A stretch of 64,000 nt of DNA from Styela clava (lineage: Eukaryota; Chordata; Ascidiacea; Stolidobranchia; Styelidae): the NCBI RefSeq assembly GCF_964204865.1, contig NC_135257.1:1302001-1366000 (forward strand). The letters are read 5' to 3'. The notes under the pieces are model-generated. The model was not told the origin of the DNA and did not search any database. It was given only the letters and a program-made list of their open reading frames with translations. A program made the position numbers and the translations under genes. This document shows positions 25,660-38,614 of the stretch, piece by piece. Every line of letters starts with the position of its first letter. Position 1 is the stretch's first letter.

Positions 25660-27365
25660 TGAATTATCTAAATTTTTGAAGAATAAAGTTAGCTTCAACT
25701 CGTCCAACTACATTTTACATTTAATACTAAATACATTCCGCATCCCATGATGGTCTAGCTAGGAGACTGCTGAACACAATTGGGTAAATATTGAACTATA
25801 TCACTTCCGTCTGATCAAGTAAGGAACACAGATGTGTTGTCCAAATAAGAAGTTGATCACAATGGTTAATGCTCAAGTTTTCATAAAAGTAAAGACTATA
25901 ACATTGAATAACAGAAAACGCAAATTGATAGGCGCAATATTTCCAACAGAATCTTTCATTCTAGTTACGCATGCTGAATTTTTGATGCATCAGATAAAAT
26001 ATTCCACCGAAGGTAAAATTCCAATATATTTGTATGGGGTGTTTTCGTTCTGATCAGGAAAACAAACGGAAATACAAAACGGAGGATGGTTTGACTTGAC
26101 GCGGAAAGTTCCATAGTCTACTGGAATATTTTATCTGATGCTGCAAAAATTTTAGCTCTCGTCTCAATCCGGATGCGCTGACAGCAAGTTTATAACATTC
26201 CTGAGCGGACAAAATGTGTATAACATCGCGAAACTTTAAAAGTAGACAACACTAATCGGTTACATATTGTGTGAATAATCAGGCCACAAGTGTGATTGCT
26301 GCTTGTAGTACAAAAAATGGCTTGACTCATGATTCGGGTAAACCCGGCAACCTGAGTTTCACAGCACAAGGAATGTTTTGCACAAACTGTTTCGTCTGAA
26401 TGGACATTGAATCCTCAAGTGTTATAGGTTCAGCCGTACAACGTTGCAATACAGAATAGAATACATTCATAAATAATTTGAAAATACATATACGGTGTAA
26501 AAAAAAAAGTTGGTTATTGGGCAACACTTTTATAACTACTTATTCACCTTTCGTTCTGCAGGGGGTGGAGATTCGCTGATAGGCTATATTAGATTTGGAT
26601 TCAAGATTGCCTCGAATCGATCTCTAATTGAATTGGTGACACATAAAAAATTTGAGTTTAAAATGCGAATAACAAATGGAAAGTAAAAAGTCAGTTTATG
26701 TGGCCCACGAATTAACCATAATTCCATGGCAGCAACTCAAGATTGGATATTGAACGTCATTGAAAAAGTGCGCATTCTGTGGCAATTATGCAAGCAATCA
26801 GTATTTTTGTGAAGCGGCGTCAAACTCGAATTTACACTTTTCTACAGATCTATTAAAAATAAGATGCAATTTTTGTCACAAATATTTAATGCGCGATTCC
26901 CAACAAGATTTAATTGAAGTACTTCCGCAGTGATTGTCACCTGTTATGTAGATGTAGACGGTAGAACTTTGGATCATCGTTATCATTGCCTTAAAGTTCA
27001 GAACTGAGTTCAATCCACGTTTCCACCTCGCTGCTAATGTATTCATATATTTCGTATCACTTTGTGGGTTAAATTGCTGGGTTGAAATGGAACAGCGATT
27101 TGTCATTAGTAGTTTATTTAAACTCTCTTGAAGGTTTGAACTTACGCGAAAGCGGAACCGCCACAAGGAACACAATTTTCAATATTGTGACTTCACCGCA
27201 CACAAAAGCGGATCTCACAAAAGCCGGAAGTTTTAAAAAAAATATAAGTAATATCCTTCTAACAAAAACTACAATCTTTACCACCAAAAGTTTCAAAGCA
27301 TTGGTTCAGTACAGTTAGTAAGTGATTTTTTAATACCAACAAGAAGAAAAAAATACCAACTAGAA
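25660..27365. other. right spacer of unit 2
   Basis: Closely matches 42030-43739 in unit 3. It should contain the copy 2 promoter. A 99-codon minus frame at 26876-27175 recurs at 43249-43548, but changes between the two are mostly replacements, so coding is doubtful. Confidence 0.5.
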
Positions 27366-28476
27366 CAGAGGTGTCAAACTTGCGGCCCACGGGTTGCATG
27401 CGGCCCCAGAGAACTTCCAATGCGGCCCGCGAACACTTGACAATAATTGTGTTATTTTGTAAGTTTTTTTTATCTAAATGTAATACATTTTTTTACATCT
27501 TTCGAAGAAGTGAAATTGATTATTCACACAAAAAACGACAATTTACTGAAAGTATTTTGGAAATTAAAATTTTCTTGTTTTCAATTTGGACCAGTTGTGA
27601 ATACACCTCAAAGCTAGCAAAAGAATACATGTGAAACACTTCAGGGATTAAATGAAGCGCAAAGTACATGAAGAAGGTGGAATTTTTGAAGAAAAATGGG
27701 AGTTGCAATGTTTCTGCATTTCTCAAAATTGAAAAAATACAATATAGGTAGACATTATCAGAATAAGCTCAGCAGTCAATATGACAAATTTATTGATCAA
27801 CTTCGAACAGAAAATATTTATGTGTTCGTATATTATTATAATTATACAACTACCTAGTTACTAAAAATCAATATCAATCATAACTCATGCGGTCCTTTAC
27901 CGCGCAAAGGTAGAAAATGTGGCGGGAAATGTCTGGTCCGAAAAGTCTGTAGTTTGTTTGTTTACTGATCTATACATGAAATAATAAACATAATATTTTT
28001 GCATTACATAAATTGATCAAGTATTCTCAACGATTCAAATTAACCGATGGTCACGTGACCTCGTTAATTAGAGTTGCTACTGTTAAATTATTTCAGCCTG
28101 ATATTAGTAAGCTGGTGGCACAAAAGAGATGCCAAATGCCAGGACATATGTAATAAAAAAAAACATTTTTTGTAGTATTATTGTAAATTTTAGGTCTATA
28201 TATTTAAATTAAATCATTCTTAGTATAAGTATTATTGTTTTCTTATCAAAACTTTGTTCAAAAATGTTTTGAGTAGTTGTACGTAAAAACTTGTGATTTT
28301 TTGCAATAAATACAGTAAATTGCAATAATATGCAAAAATTTGAATGGAAATGGCAACTATCTAAAATTATGCTCCAAGAATACATTATCAAAACATATCA
28401 AAAACTGTTTGCGGCCCGTTCCACAATTCCAAAAATGCAATGCGGCCCTTGAAAACCCACGAGTTTGACACCCCTG
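27366..28476. mobile_element. non-autonomous hAT element, complete
   Basis: Starts CAGAGGTGTCAAACTTGCGG and ends GAGTTTGACACCCCTG, imperfect TIRs of hAT type. It is flanked by a perfect 8-base target duplication, AACTAGAA (27358-27365 and 28477-28484). Subterminal GCGGCCC motifs occur at both ends. There is no transposase frame; length is 1.1 kb. A 3'-truncated sister copy sits at the matching place in unit 3. Confidence 0.85.
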
Positions 28477-28484
28477 AACTAGAA

Positions 28485-30188
28485 TAATAATAACAAAACG
28501 ACCCATAGGTTGAACGAATGGAGCATGTGTTACACTGTTGGTACGCTACAAAAATGTGACATGGAATACGCTTTCTTGTAATCAATCATTTCCTTTGCTA
28601 TAGGAGCTGCTAAACATTTGAAAGTAAATAAGATAATACAGTTTACAACAAATGATTGCGCATCTCAGTCGTTTGCGCTTGCTTTGTTTGCTGTTGACAG
28701 GACGTAGGGTGATGACCACTCAGATTCTGATCAAGTTCTGTTGAGATGCTGTCAGTGACCAGATATGAATACGCGTGCTGACCATGCTAAGATCACATCT
28801 AATTTGTGGGACCATTATCGCGGGGACGTTGCACAATGATAATTACTTTAGACATTTGGAGTTTATTTGCACGTGCTAATATATACAGGCTTATCCATGG
28901 GAAACGTCCCGTGGGATGGTATGGTACAACACACATTTCTATTTCCCATGGGACACGTGGGACACAATACCCATATGATTTTCAAGGACATGATGGTAAA
29001 ACAATTTGTTATGGACTTCGTATCCATATATTTAAGCATAGCTCTCTTGTTGGTTATGAAGACCAAAATATATTCAGCATTACCAATATACTTCGTGAAG
29101 GCGCTGATGGTCTGATGGACACATATATAATAGTTATGAATATAAAAATACCAAAGTCCGTCATTTTTTTGTTTTGCATGTACCTTCGTACATGTAGTCA
29201 GTCCTATTAGTAGACGCTCAACCTAAATTTAACAATTTTCATTTGAATTTTATTCCAAGAGAACCCCATGAGATGAGATGGGGCATAATTGCTATGGGAT
29301 TGGATGGACAAGCTTGAGTATATAGTACATGTGCAGTAATGTCTATAATCCGAATGAGCATAATAACTGATACAACTTACTGGATTGTAGTCTGAAATTG
29401 AATTCAAAGCTGTACGAGAATTCAAAAGTTGCTTATAGGGCAAAGATGAACTAAATCTGGGGCAATCGTTACAAATTTATCGATGTAAAATGGCACTATA
29501 GAATGCAGAGGATTTGAAACAACACGATCTTGCCTTTTTTGGTATTCAAACTGATGCTACAAAACAAGAAAACGTTCCCGGTATGTGCACAGTGAGTATT
29601 CCAACGTGGTACAATGAATTATATATATTATTGATTTTTTTTTTGAAAGTGCAGATGGAGTGCTCAAATGTTTTAAAAATTATACCATGGCCGTTTGCTA
29701 AGGCTGACTGCAATGCACACATTTATTTATTACGAAGGAAAATTGCTATGTGAAACTCGAATCTAGGTATTGCATAATATATTGTTCTGAAAATTTATGG
29801 TCATTTCGAAACGTCAGCAGAAAGACTCGAACCGTTAAAGAATTCCACATGTTCACGACAATACGGCCTGTCAAGATATCCTTTAGCGCGGGAACACTCG
29901 TATCCCCCTTCTGGCTTGCCCACTTCCCATCAGCTTTCTCTTCTTGGGATATCAATAAAAATACTACCTTTCAACGAGTACGTTGAGTCATATGTACTCA
30001 TTGCGGACTCCGAACTAACAACCATTATTCGTTCATGTTTCCAAAATAATTCGACATGCTTTAATCTATTTTAAAACACACTAGGTCGATAGAGCATCAG
30101 CATTTTACCAACAAAGACAAAAAGTTTCTACATTAAAAATATTTTTATTGTTTTATACTGTTGTCAACGTGGAAGTAGCACATTCGCA
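28485..30188. other. sequence between the hAT element and the mini-exon gene
   Basis: No convincing gene. The longest frame (28806-29210, 134 codons) lies in low-complexity CCCATGGGA/CGTGGGAC-rich sequence, has no family features, and is not repeated in other units. Confidence 0.4.
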
Positions 30189-31666
30189 CTAAAAATCCTT
30201 TCGAACTTCCAATCCAAATCCTGGCTTACGTTGTCCTTCTGTAATTGACTGCAAAAAGTAAAAAAAATATCTGAACAGTAAGAAATTATTTGCAATATAT
30301 ATGCAACAACAATAAAACTAATACAGACTACAAAGGATATTGCGCTTGATAATAACTTACAATGTGTCCCTTGATTTTGGTGTTTCCGTTATTCTGTGAA
30401 AATCAAAATATATGAAAATAAAAAATCTATATATATATATATATGATATTCTCTCTACATTCATCCTTTAGTCGTTTATTGCTATATATATGAAAACTGA
30501 ATAATATATATTGCACTGTAAATAGATGTCAATGTACAGTGCGCACAAAAAGAAAGTACCTTTTCAAAGCCGGCGTATCCGGTTATGGGTCCACCAGGAG
30601 GTGATGTCTGAACGAAATACCAAATATATTCATTTAACAATGATTTTTTTATTTTATGATTGTATTTAAATTAAAATATAATATAACTTATGCTATAAAC
30701 GCGCGAGCTCTTGTGCGCAGGGAGTACCTGGCATGTTATTTGATCTAAAATTGATTAATATTCTTGGGTTCAGTAGTTCACGTTCAAATTCAACAACCGA
30801 TAAACTTTCTATAACGATGAGATCGTCAATTATTTCACAATATATATATTCTCGGGTACATTTGAAAATTAGTGAAATAAATCCGATGTCTATTACTTTT
30901 ATTCCAATTGAACCAAAACAAATAATAACAACGAAAATACAAGTGAGCTACGCACAAATATATGGACACGTTAGATTAGAGCGAATCAGTCCTTACCGGT
31001 ACCTTTGACGCTACCGGTACCCTCAAAAAAGTTCTGAATTTCCAGTAGCAAGAATTTTGCAGAATCAAAACGTACAGCCAGTCATGACACTGACTAAAAT
31101 CCGTGTTCCCATGGATAAAAAATAATACAGCAAAATTTTAGACGAAATATCAAATTTCATAGAATTCACGCAAAATTTTGAAATAAATAAAAGTAATAGC
31201 CTTCTAGCGAAAAAATTAATCTTTAACCACTGAAAATTTCAAAGCAATTGGTCCAGTATTCGAAGAGAAAAGCGACTTTTTTAAAACGTGTCAAAGAACA
31301 AGAACAACAACAACAACATAATATTGAAACGATCGTTATGTCCACTTCGTGTCCAACAATAAGCTATACTCACTGCACCAGAAACGACGCCATCTCTTTT
31401 CGACTGATTTGTCTGGAAAAATTCAAATTTTTGGTTTCATAAATTCACACTGCAATTTGTCGCAGCGTTTCCATCATCATGCCACCTTTGGAACTTCAAT
31501 TCGAATAATGTAGTGAATACAACACTCGTACCTGCTGAGGTAAGGATGGAAGGCATCCGCCTCCACCAGACATAAAACCGCTGTTCATGTTTTGAAGTAT
31601 ATTCAAGGATCGCCAACTACAAGATTGATTTCCGTCCCCCCAAGCGACATTTATATAACAAACATC
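30189..31666 (-). CDS. mini-exon gene copy 2: five successive 3' exons of an unknown protein
   Basis: Five short exons, all joined in phase 0: 31532-31666 (45 codons; Cys-bearing CYINVAWGDGNQSC and GGGGCLPSLPQQ), 31374-31412 (TNQSKRDGVVSGA), 30560-30607 (TSPPGGPITGYAGFEK), 30361-30393 (NNGNTKIKGHI), 30189-30248 (GQRKPGFGLEVRKDF then TAG). Each has a good AG acceptor and GT donor. The protein would be Gly/Pro-rich with three Cys in the first of these exons, perhaps secreted. The frame at 32428-32646 may be its first exon, but no phase-0 donor joins them without an in-frame TGA, so the 5' end is open. Copy 4 of the same gene is broken. I do not recognise the family. Confidence 0.5.
30429..30444. 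repeat. (TA)n microsatellite
   Basis: Eight TA dinucleotides in an intron of the mini-exon gene. Confidence 0.85.
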
Positions 31667-32427
31667 CTTTGAGAAATAAACACAAATATTAATAATTAAA
31701 CGTAAATCTCAATTCTTAGATAGCGCGCTTAAGGAACCTCATTTAAATACAAGATTGCATGACTCAAACCCACGTCGCACAACAAGAATGTTCTTCTTGT
31801 GGCAACATTTATTTCTGGGACTTTTGCGAGCAAGCCACGGGAAACATTGAGTTACTATGGAAACGGAAACAAAGCGTATCCTTATCTGAATAAAATTTAA
31901 ATACAAATTAAAAACAATTCCCAACTGATTGTTTTTACGACAAATGATATTATATTCATATACCATCGTATATGTAATACTTAAACAGTAAGCAAACTTT
32001 GAGTAAATGCATGTTTTTAATGAAGTGCATATTTTACATACTTTCTAAAATTGAAGACATTCTTTATGTAAAGCAGATTGTTTTTCGGGTTCAATAGCGG
32101 GCAGGCACTTTTAGAGTAGGCGTTAAATTTCAAATTAGCACATATTTTTACATACAACAGAGTAACATAATTTAAGAACAATTACAAAGATAGCATTATA
32201 AGTAATAAGAAAATTCAATATACAACTTGCGTCAATGTTTTATTGTAATATTTTGAATTCAAATTATGATATTCAATACTGTGAACAACCTGGATCAGCT
32301 CTAATTGTGCTACCGCAAAAACCGCTATATTGGACATTTTTTACCAATATACCGGCGTCACAAATTAAGGTTACTGGAAATGTTCACAGAGGCAATTTTA
32401 AACAGAACAAGTAAGACAAACCTTAAT

Positions 32428-32646
32428 TCAAGCAATTGTTTCAAAGCAACCACTTTTGGACATACAAATGTAAAATAATTCATCCAAAATGTTTGTATTA
32501 TCACATTTCAAAATATCGTTTACCATTGCACCATCGATCGTAGTTTTTTCATTCATATTACGTGTCCCATGTTCATTCAAGCCCAGACAATACCTGCTTA
32601 GAATCAAATGACAACTGAAAACAAAACGCACGGTAAGTGTACTCAT
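32428..32646 (-). CDS. small 72-codon frame at the 5' end of the mini-exon gene, copy 2
   Basis: Begins MSTLTVRFVFSCHLILSRYC, a weakly hydrophobic start that could be a signal peptide, and continues with Cys-containing ILKCD, FYICMSK and GCF. The frame is shared with copy 3 until its deletion and with copy 4, which has TTG in place of the ATG; copy 1 is frameshifted. A GCTCTCAG or GCTTTCAG acceptor-like sequence lies 8 bases upstream of the ATG in all copies, and a TATA-like box about 220 bases upstream. An internal GTATGT donor before CMSK is an alternative end. It could be the first exon of the gene ending at 30189 or a separate small secreted protein. Confidence 0.35.
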   Translation of the reverse strand: MSTLTVRFVFSCHLILSRYCLGLNEHGTRNMNEKTTIDGAMVNDILKCDNTNILDELFYICMSKSGCFETIA

Positions 32647-32866
32647 TTCCTTTTCTGAGAGCGTTTGTAAATCCCCCCAGTGATCATCATACGATATTAG
32701 AAATTTCTAATTACTGCGCCTCATTATCAAATCATATTCAGGGCGACGAGCGCAAATGAATTTCAATGACATTTTTGTTCCAAATTTCTTGGTTCCAATG
32801 ATTTAAAACTTTGAAGAAAACATGAACATGATACATGAACAACGAAATTGAGCCAAAGCATCGCAT

Positions 32867-32875
32867 TTTATATAC
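32867..32875 (-). promoter_or_regulatory. TATA-like box of the mini-exon gene, copy 2
   Basis: TATATAAAA on the minus strand, followed by TGCGATGC. It is conserved at 18724 and 58571 and, slightly changed, at about 44458. Position relative to the frame starting at 32646 suits a promoter with a 5' UTR of about 200 bases. Confidence 0.4.
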
Positions 32876-33360
32876 TAGGTGTAAACGACGAAGAAACGAT
32901 GATTTAACGATGAAAATACGAACGGATATATAATTGTTAAAACACTTTTTAGATAAATACAACATTCAACGCAGGGGTGACGTACCTATTTGCTATCGCG
33001 AACGAACAACAAGTTTGTATATAAAAGTTTTAAAATGAATAAAATTTTTATTTATTTAAATAATTGTGTGTTTAAAATACTGGCGAGTTTATTTACTTTA
33101 AAAATCAAGAACACTATTTACGAATTCCGGGCATCATTGTGCCGGAAGGATGTCTGGTCTGGAGAGTTGTTTGACTGTTTGACGCATTAGGACTTCTGAA
33201 GACATACCTGCGAGTGTACACAGCTTAGGTACGGTATATAATTTATGTGAGAGGTTGCCGGGCTCCTCACTATCGTTATGTCTATTACGCATTTGACCAC
33301 TTAAGACATACCTGCGGATGTATACGGATCACGTATAGATAATATATGTGGGATATTTAT

Positions 33361-33512
33361 GGTGGCCCATCGTTTTCGCGCGTAAAATTGAAAATAAAAA
33401 TAAAATAAAAAACCGAAAATAAAAAAAATAGTTGTGAAAAAACATAAAAATGATTGAAAAAAAAAATGAAAAAAAAATTGAAATTAAAAATAAGAACGAA
33501 AAAAAAAAACGG

Positions 33513-33543
<31 letters not shown>

Positions 33544-34797
33544 AATTGAATAAAAAGAAAATATAAAGGTTGACAACGATGGTCCGCCTCGTGGCCCATC
33601 GTTGTCACGCGTTTTTATTTTTAGAAAATTTGCTCTTGCTTGGGACCAACGTTGTCAGACATAATCCTACGCGCACAAATGTGTTCCCTGGGTTTCCAAC
33701 TCACTACTGATTTTCCTGAGCGATATTCAATATGAAAATGTTCTATAAATTCTCCATGCTACAAGTTCAACAAGAAGTAATATATTTATAATAATGATAA
33801 GAGAATATAGAATTGAATACGAAAATTCGGAAAATTTGTTTTTACGTGTAGAAGGTAATTTAATTGAAGAATGCTGCTTAACTACTCAGTTGTCTGGACA
33901 CTCGCGATGCCGGTACCGTACCGTCTTACCAAATACCAATAGTCGGTTATAGTCGCTTTGCGTCTGACCGTACCGGTAGCCATGCGATCACTCATGAAAG
34001 AATGGGAGATACGGATAGTCTCGTAGAATATAGACTACTGAAACATTTTTATCAAACACCATTTATTTCAATCCATACCTCGATCCTAGTAGAATATAGT
34101 GAGATGAGATATGGATTGAAATAAATGGCTGAGCACGGGCGATTCATCATTTGTCTGGATCGGTAAGTTACGGCTTTACGGTATGGGGCAGGCCCAGAGC
34201 GTGTTTCAGTAGTCTATATTATACGAGACTATCCGTATCTCCCATTCTTTCATGAATGATTGCATGGGTACCGGTACGGTCAGACGGTACCGTACCGGCA
34301 TCGCACGAGTGTCCAGGCAACTGAGCAGTTAAGCAGCGTTTTCCAATTAAATTACCTTCTACACGTAAAAACAAATTTTCATATTCAATTCTATATTCTC
34401 TTATCATTATTATAAATATATTGCTTGTGGTTTAACTTGTAGCATGGAGAATTTATAGAACATTTTCGTTTTGAATTTATCGGATATTGCTCATGAAAAT
34501 CAGTAGTGAGTTAGAGACCCAGGAAACACATTTGTGCGTGTAGGATTAAGCCTGACAACGTTGGTCCCAAGCAGCATCAAATTTTCTAAAAATAAAAACG
34601 CGCGACAACGATGGGCCACGAGGCGGACCATCGTTGTCAACCTTTTTATTTTCTTTTACCCAAATTTTTTTTTAATTTTTTTTTTTTTTTTTAATTTTTC
34701 TTTTTTTTTTCAATTATTTTAATGTTTTTTCACAACTATTTTTTTATTTTCGCTTTTTCATTTTTTTTTTTAAATTTTTTGCGTGACAACGATCACC
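33361..34797. mobile_element. large fold-back element, ~0.6 kb inverted arms
   Basis: Left arm about 33361-34070 and right arm about 34190-34797 are reverse complements with modest divergence; examples are GGCGGACCATCGTTGTCAACC and CAAATTTTCTAAAAATAAAA. Ends are GGTGGCCCATCG and CGATCACC, with 8-base direct repeats ATATTTAT at 33353-33360 and 34798-34805. A-rich and T-rich tracts lie inside each arm. No transposase. Units 2, 4 and 5 lack it, so the insertion is recent. Confidence 0.75.
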
Positions 34798-35355
34798 ATA
34801 TTTATTGTTTGACTCCTCACTATTGTTATATATGAGTCCACTTCAGAGAAAAATGAAACATTTGAAAAGTATATCATTCAATAGCACTTTTTCAACGTTG
34901 AATACTCGACGCAAGAGTCTTTCCATTGAACTGACTGGATTCATTATGTGTGATGCTTCAGATTACTCTTTCTGTTGAAACTAGAAATGAAGTATTTTCA
35001 TGAGACTGACTCGCGGCCGGCAAAAATATTTTAAAAAAGTTCTTTGTAAAACTCCTTGTAAATCAATATTTATGTCTTATATAATTGAATTACCAATAAA
35101 TTCATATACTTCGCTTTATACACTCGTACTCGTACATTCGTATTACCACATGTTCCTAACGTTTCACTCGTATCATTTTTGAATTGCTAGCGCCACGTGT
35201 TTTACTTTGTTCCACTTGTATCCTTTGTCTCATGCGTCCAACACCACACACAATTGGATCAAATTTGGGATAAATAGGACTGGGACACGATATGTGCTTG
35301 GCTTCGTGCAGCTTTTTAACACGAAGTGACGTTTTCGGCTGCAGGAAACACTGTG

Positions 35356-38300
35356 GGTGGGGATCAAAAAGGTAGTTTAACCTCGAATCGGAGTTTAACT
35401 TTGGATCGGCGGTTTAAGTCCGGATCAAAAAGGTGGTTTAACTTTCTGTGACGTAAATCTCGACTTAAAATCGGCGATTTTTTAAACCTGGTCTGGAGGT
35501 GGTTTAACTCGGTTTGTCGAGTGCATTTGGATTGCGGCGCTTGTCGTGTTGGATGTTATCGCTTACCGTACAATCTATATTATATTCTGGGGCGACAAAT
35601 GGAGTAGCAGGGAGCTCTGTACAAGCGTCACGACGAATAAATAATTGTATACCTGTACCACGAGGCTGCGATATGTAGCATTTGCGGTGGTACCTGTGCT
35701 GTACCGGTACCTACCGTACTACGCCCGAACAAAAGTATTCACAACGGGGAATTGGGCTAGTAAGGTAAATACATACGGTACCTGGCGTATTGATATATTT
35801 CTGTATTTGCGTTTTTTTGATTTTCTTAGCAGTTTTTGTGAAGTTTTATTTTAGCTTAGATTGTAGACTACAGTTGTACCAGTAGTATATTGCTATATTG
35901 GTTCTTGTCATAAACAGACATAGGGCCCAGTATTTTAGTATAGTTTCGTTGGTAAGCAGTTGCGCAGTGGTACCGTCGAACAGATACTCCTAGTCCTAAT
36001 TCAGTAATATAAACTTCAAAATGTTTTAACAAAAATGATATATTTTCAGATATTTAGATCTACCAGTGCCCAAAATATTCCTCTTGGTTATATTTTGTGT
36101 ATGAGCTGAACTGAGATTTACCTACGATATCCATGTATCACTACTGCACTGTACCCCGGTGTATGTATCTTGTCATCGGCTAATTCACAAGTCTGCAAGT
36201 TCCCGAAGTTGGATAAAAAAAATAGGCGAGAAGCGAATAGATAGCAGGTTGGGTGGATATTTTGATATACACCAATGTAAAATCATATTGCATGTTATTG
36301 GTATGCTGTATGCACATATGTACGATATTTATGGTATTAATGATTCTGACTCTTGCTATATAAAATGAAACTAGAATATTGTAGTACCATGCCCATGAAT
36401 TTCACCAAATGCAGGAATGAGTATATTGATAACTATATATTGCCAATAACTTATTATTATGAATGCAATGGTTCATGCTATCATAACTATTTCTTTAATG
36501 TAACATTGTTTTCTGATTTTTCATTTATTTCTACAGCTGTTTCAAGTCAAGTAAACTGTCTGAGTGCCATGATGATGATCAATTTCATCAGCTCTATTGG
36601 AAGAGCAAATTTGTGAGTTTGTCACTATTTAAATGCCATATTATTTGTATGTGAACTGTCCTAAATTTATGTAGTATCAGCTGTTAAATGAAAATTATTT
36701 TTAATTTGTGTGTATATTCTGTATTATTCGTATAGTGTGAGGATACTTTTATTCTAGTCATTTCTTTTTACATGCAGGCAAAACTAGTATCACATGATTT
36801 TAGAGTAGAGCAAAGTTGTTCGACATGCAATCACAATCGAAGACAAAAGAGTTAATATCTGAAAACTAAGAATACTCTACTGTTTTACTTTTCCAAATTA
36901 TATAATTAAATATACATTGGATTTTACGTAATTCAAAACTATCATTTCAGAATACAAAAAATCTGTACAAATTCGAATACAAATCATTCGGTTTTAGTCA
37001 TTGCCTAGGTCAAATTTGCTTCTTTAATATCTAGCGCACTTCATCAATATACTATCTTTAACCCTGTATTTTTATTTTTATTGTTCAGGTCATGAAGACA
37101 AACAACTGTTATGGATAGAATTATAGTAAAAGTCAAGGTTGCAGCAGTGCTTTATTCTACGCCTCTGTGTCCAGCAAATATGTGGAACCCGGTTAACTTA
37201 AGCTTAACAAACAAATAATTCTTGCAATAATTCTAAAACATTTAGAGGAAACATAGTTATGTCAATTTTTCGTCACTTGGCGAGTCTTCCGCAGAAGAAA
37301 TAAATAAAACCTTCAAATAGCAACGAAAGCAACAACTATGATTGCACCTGTGTCTGTGTGCATTACGTTGACACATTCCTGTCTCAAAGCTGTAGATCCA
37401 GGATAAAATTTAGCACCTCTTCCGAATTGATTCTATGCTTTTCCATTTCTTGAATGTCAGTACATTTTAGCAGTCATTTGAACAAATGAATATTAGTTAT
37501 TTTTGCAATACAAATTTTCAAAATAATAAAATGTTAAATATGTAGAAGCCTGTGGCCCAGAACTTGCCAGGGATAGGTTATCAGCTGAAGTGTGTTCATT
37601 TCGTCTGTTTTCACTCTAAGTAGGATGTGGGTTCTGTAATTTAAGTCTGTTTGTTGTTACGCTGAGGTTTTAGGAGTAAAATATTAGATTCAGTTGGTGT
37701 TGTAGACCAGGGTCGTCCAACTCGTGGCCCGCGAGCAATATGTAGAAGCATTTCTAGGTGTTTGCAAAAATAGCCTGTCAAGACAGACCATAACTCATCG
37801 TGTTGAAGAGCTTGGGAATTCTAATGCGGGAATTTTAAATGCAGAAGCGGAAAATGTTTTTATCGTATTCCTTGGCGCTTGACGATGCGCTGACATTAAG
37901 TTTACTGCTCAGTTAGTGACTTGCTATCTTCTTGCGGGTAGTTAATGATGGTATAAAATCACCGTGGAGACTGCAGCCATTGCCCCTGTTAGGGGTACGA
38001 CTAGAGCTGTGATAAAAATGATCAAGCATCTTGTCTTTGGCTAAACTTTTGGGAATAACCACTGATGGCGCCCGTCAATGGTTGGAAAACAAGTTTTATT
38101 GTTCTAATAATTGGGAAAGTTTGATGTGAGGGTATTTTTTTTATTTTTAACCTGTAGTAGTGTAGCAAAACTAGATCATAACTACCATGTCAAGTGGCCC
38201 GCGCAATTATTTTTGAATCACGTGTCCCTTCGACCAAAAAGGTTGGATTTATGATAAATTGTTATTATTTTGACATTTCGGGTAATGCGCGTCAGCTCTT

Positions 38301-38614
38301 CGTAGGTCTGCCGCCCAGCTTGTTTTGCTTTGGCAAAATCAACGAAATACATCAAAAACCGACTTTGCAAAGACAGCAAATTACAACAAAATCGGGTTCG
38401 CGTTGTCATCGCCATGGGAATACGAGGTCAAAGAGCAACATGCCACGACGTTTTGATGAAATGCCTCGTGGCGTCGGACTTAAACCAGGATTAGTTAAGT
38501 AACCGCTAAACTGGGTTTTTGATCTCCGTTTAACTTTCGAAGTTAAACCGAGTTTAACTAATCCGAGATTAGTCTTAATCCAGGTTTAAGTTAAGTGAGG
38601 TTTTTGATCTCCAC
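35356..38614. mobile_element. 3.3 kb TIR transposon in the unit 3 spacer
   Basis: Ends are GGTGGGGATCAAAAA and TTTTTGATCTCCACC, inverted repeats with one mismatch, flanked by CTGTG on both sides (3-5 base duplication). The site is undisturbed in units 2 and 4 (GGAAACTCTGTGTCTTGC and GGAAACCCTGTGTCTTGC). Subterminal TTTAAC motifs repeat near both ends. At 36140-36235 on the plus strand broken frames CTVPRC and CKFPKLDKKNRREANR resemble a THAP zinc finger, found in some DNA transposases. The similarity is weak and interrupted. At 37709 a CAGGGTCGTCC..GTGGCCCGCG stretch looks like the left end of a hAT relic. Confidence 0.7.

Larger units (their letters stand above)
19556..33060. repeat. tandem unit 2
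   Basis: Left spacer 19556-22960, YDDI-receptor copy 2, right spacer, a complete hAT element, and the best-preserved mini-exon gene. The opening TTGTGTGTTTAAAATACTGG recurs at the start of units 3 and 5 and with small changes in unit 4. The left spacer is over 90% identical by eye to those of units 4 and 5. Confidence 0.8.

Noticed and set aside
26876-27175. 99-codon minus frame repeated at 43249-43548
   Set aside because: Changes between the copies are mainly replacements; an internal GTAAGT donor is present but no matching upstream or downstream exon was found.
28806-29210. 134-codon plus-strand frame
   Set aside because: Low-complexity CCCATGGGA/CGTGGGAC surroundings, no family features and no counterpart in other units.
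32235-32410. Plus-strand frame beginning MFYCNILNSNYDIQYC with a GTAAG donor, repeated at 57942-58117
   Set aside because: Open in both copies, but differences are mostly replacements, there is no partner exon on the plus strand, and the minus strand shows an AATAAA here; coding is not supported enough.
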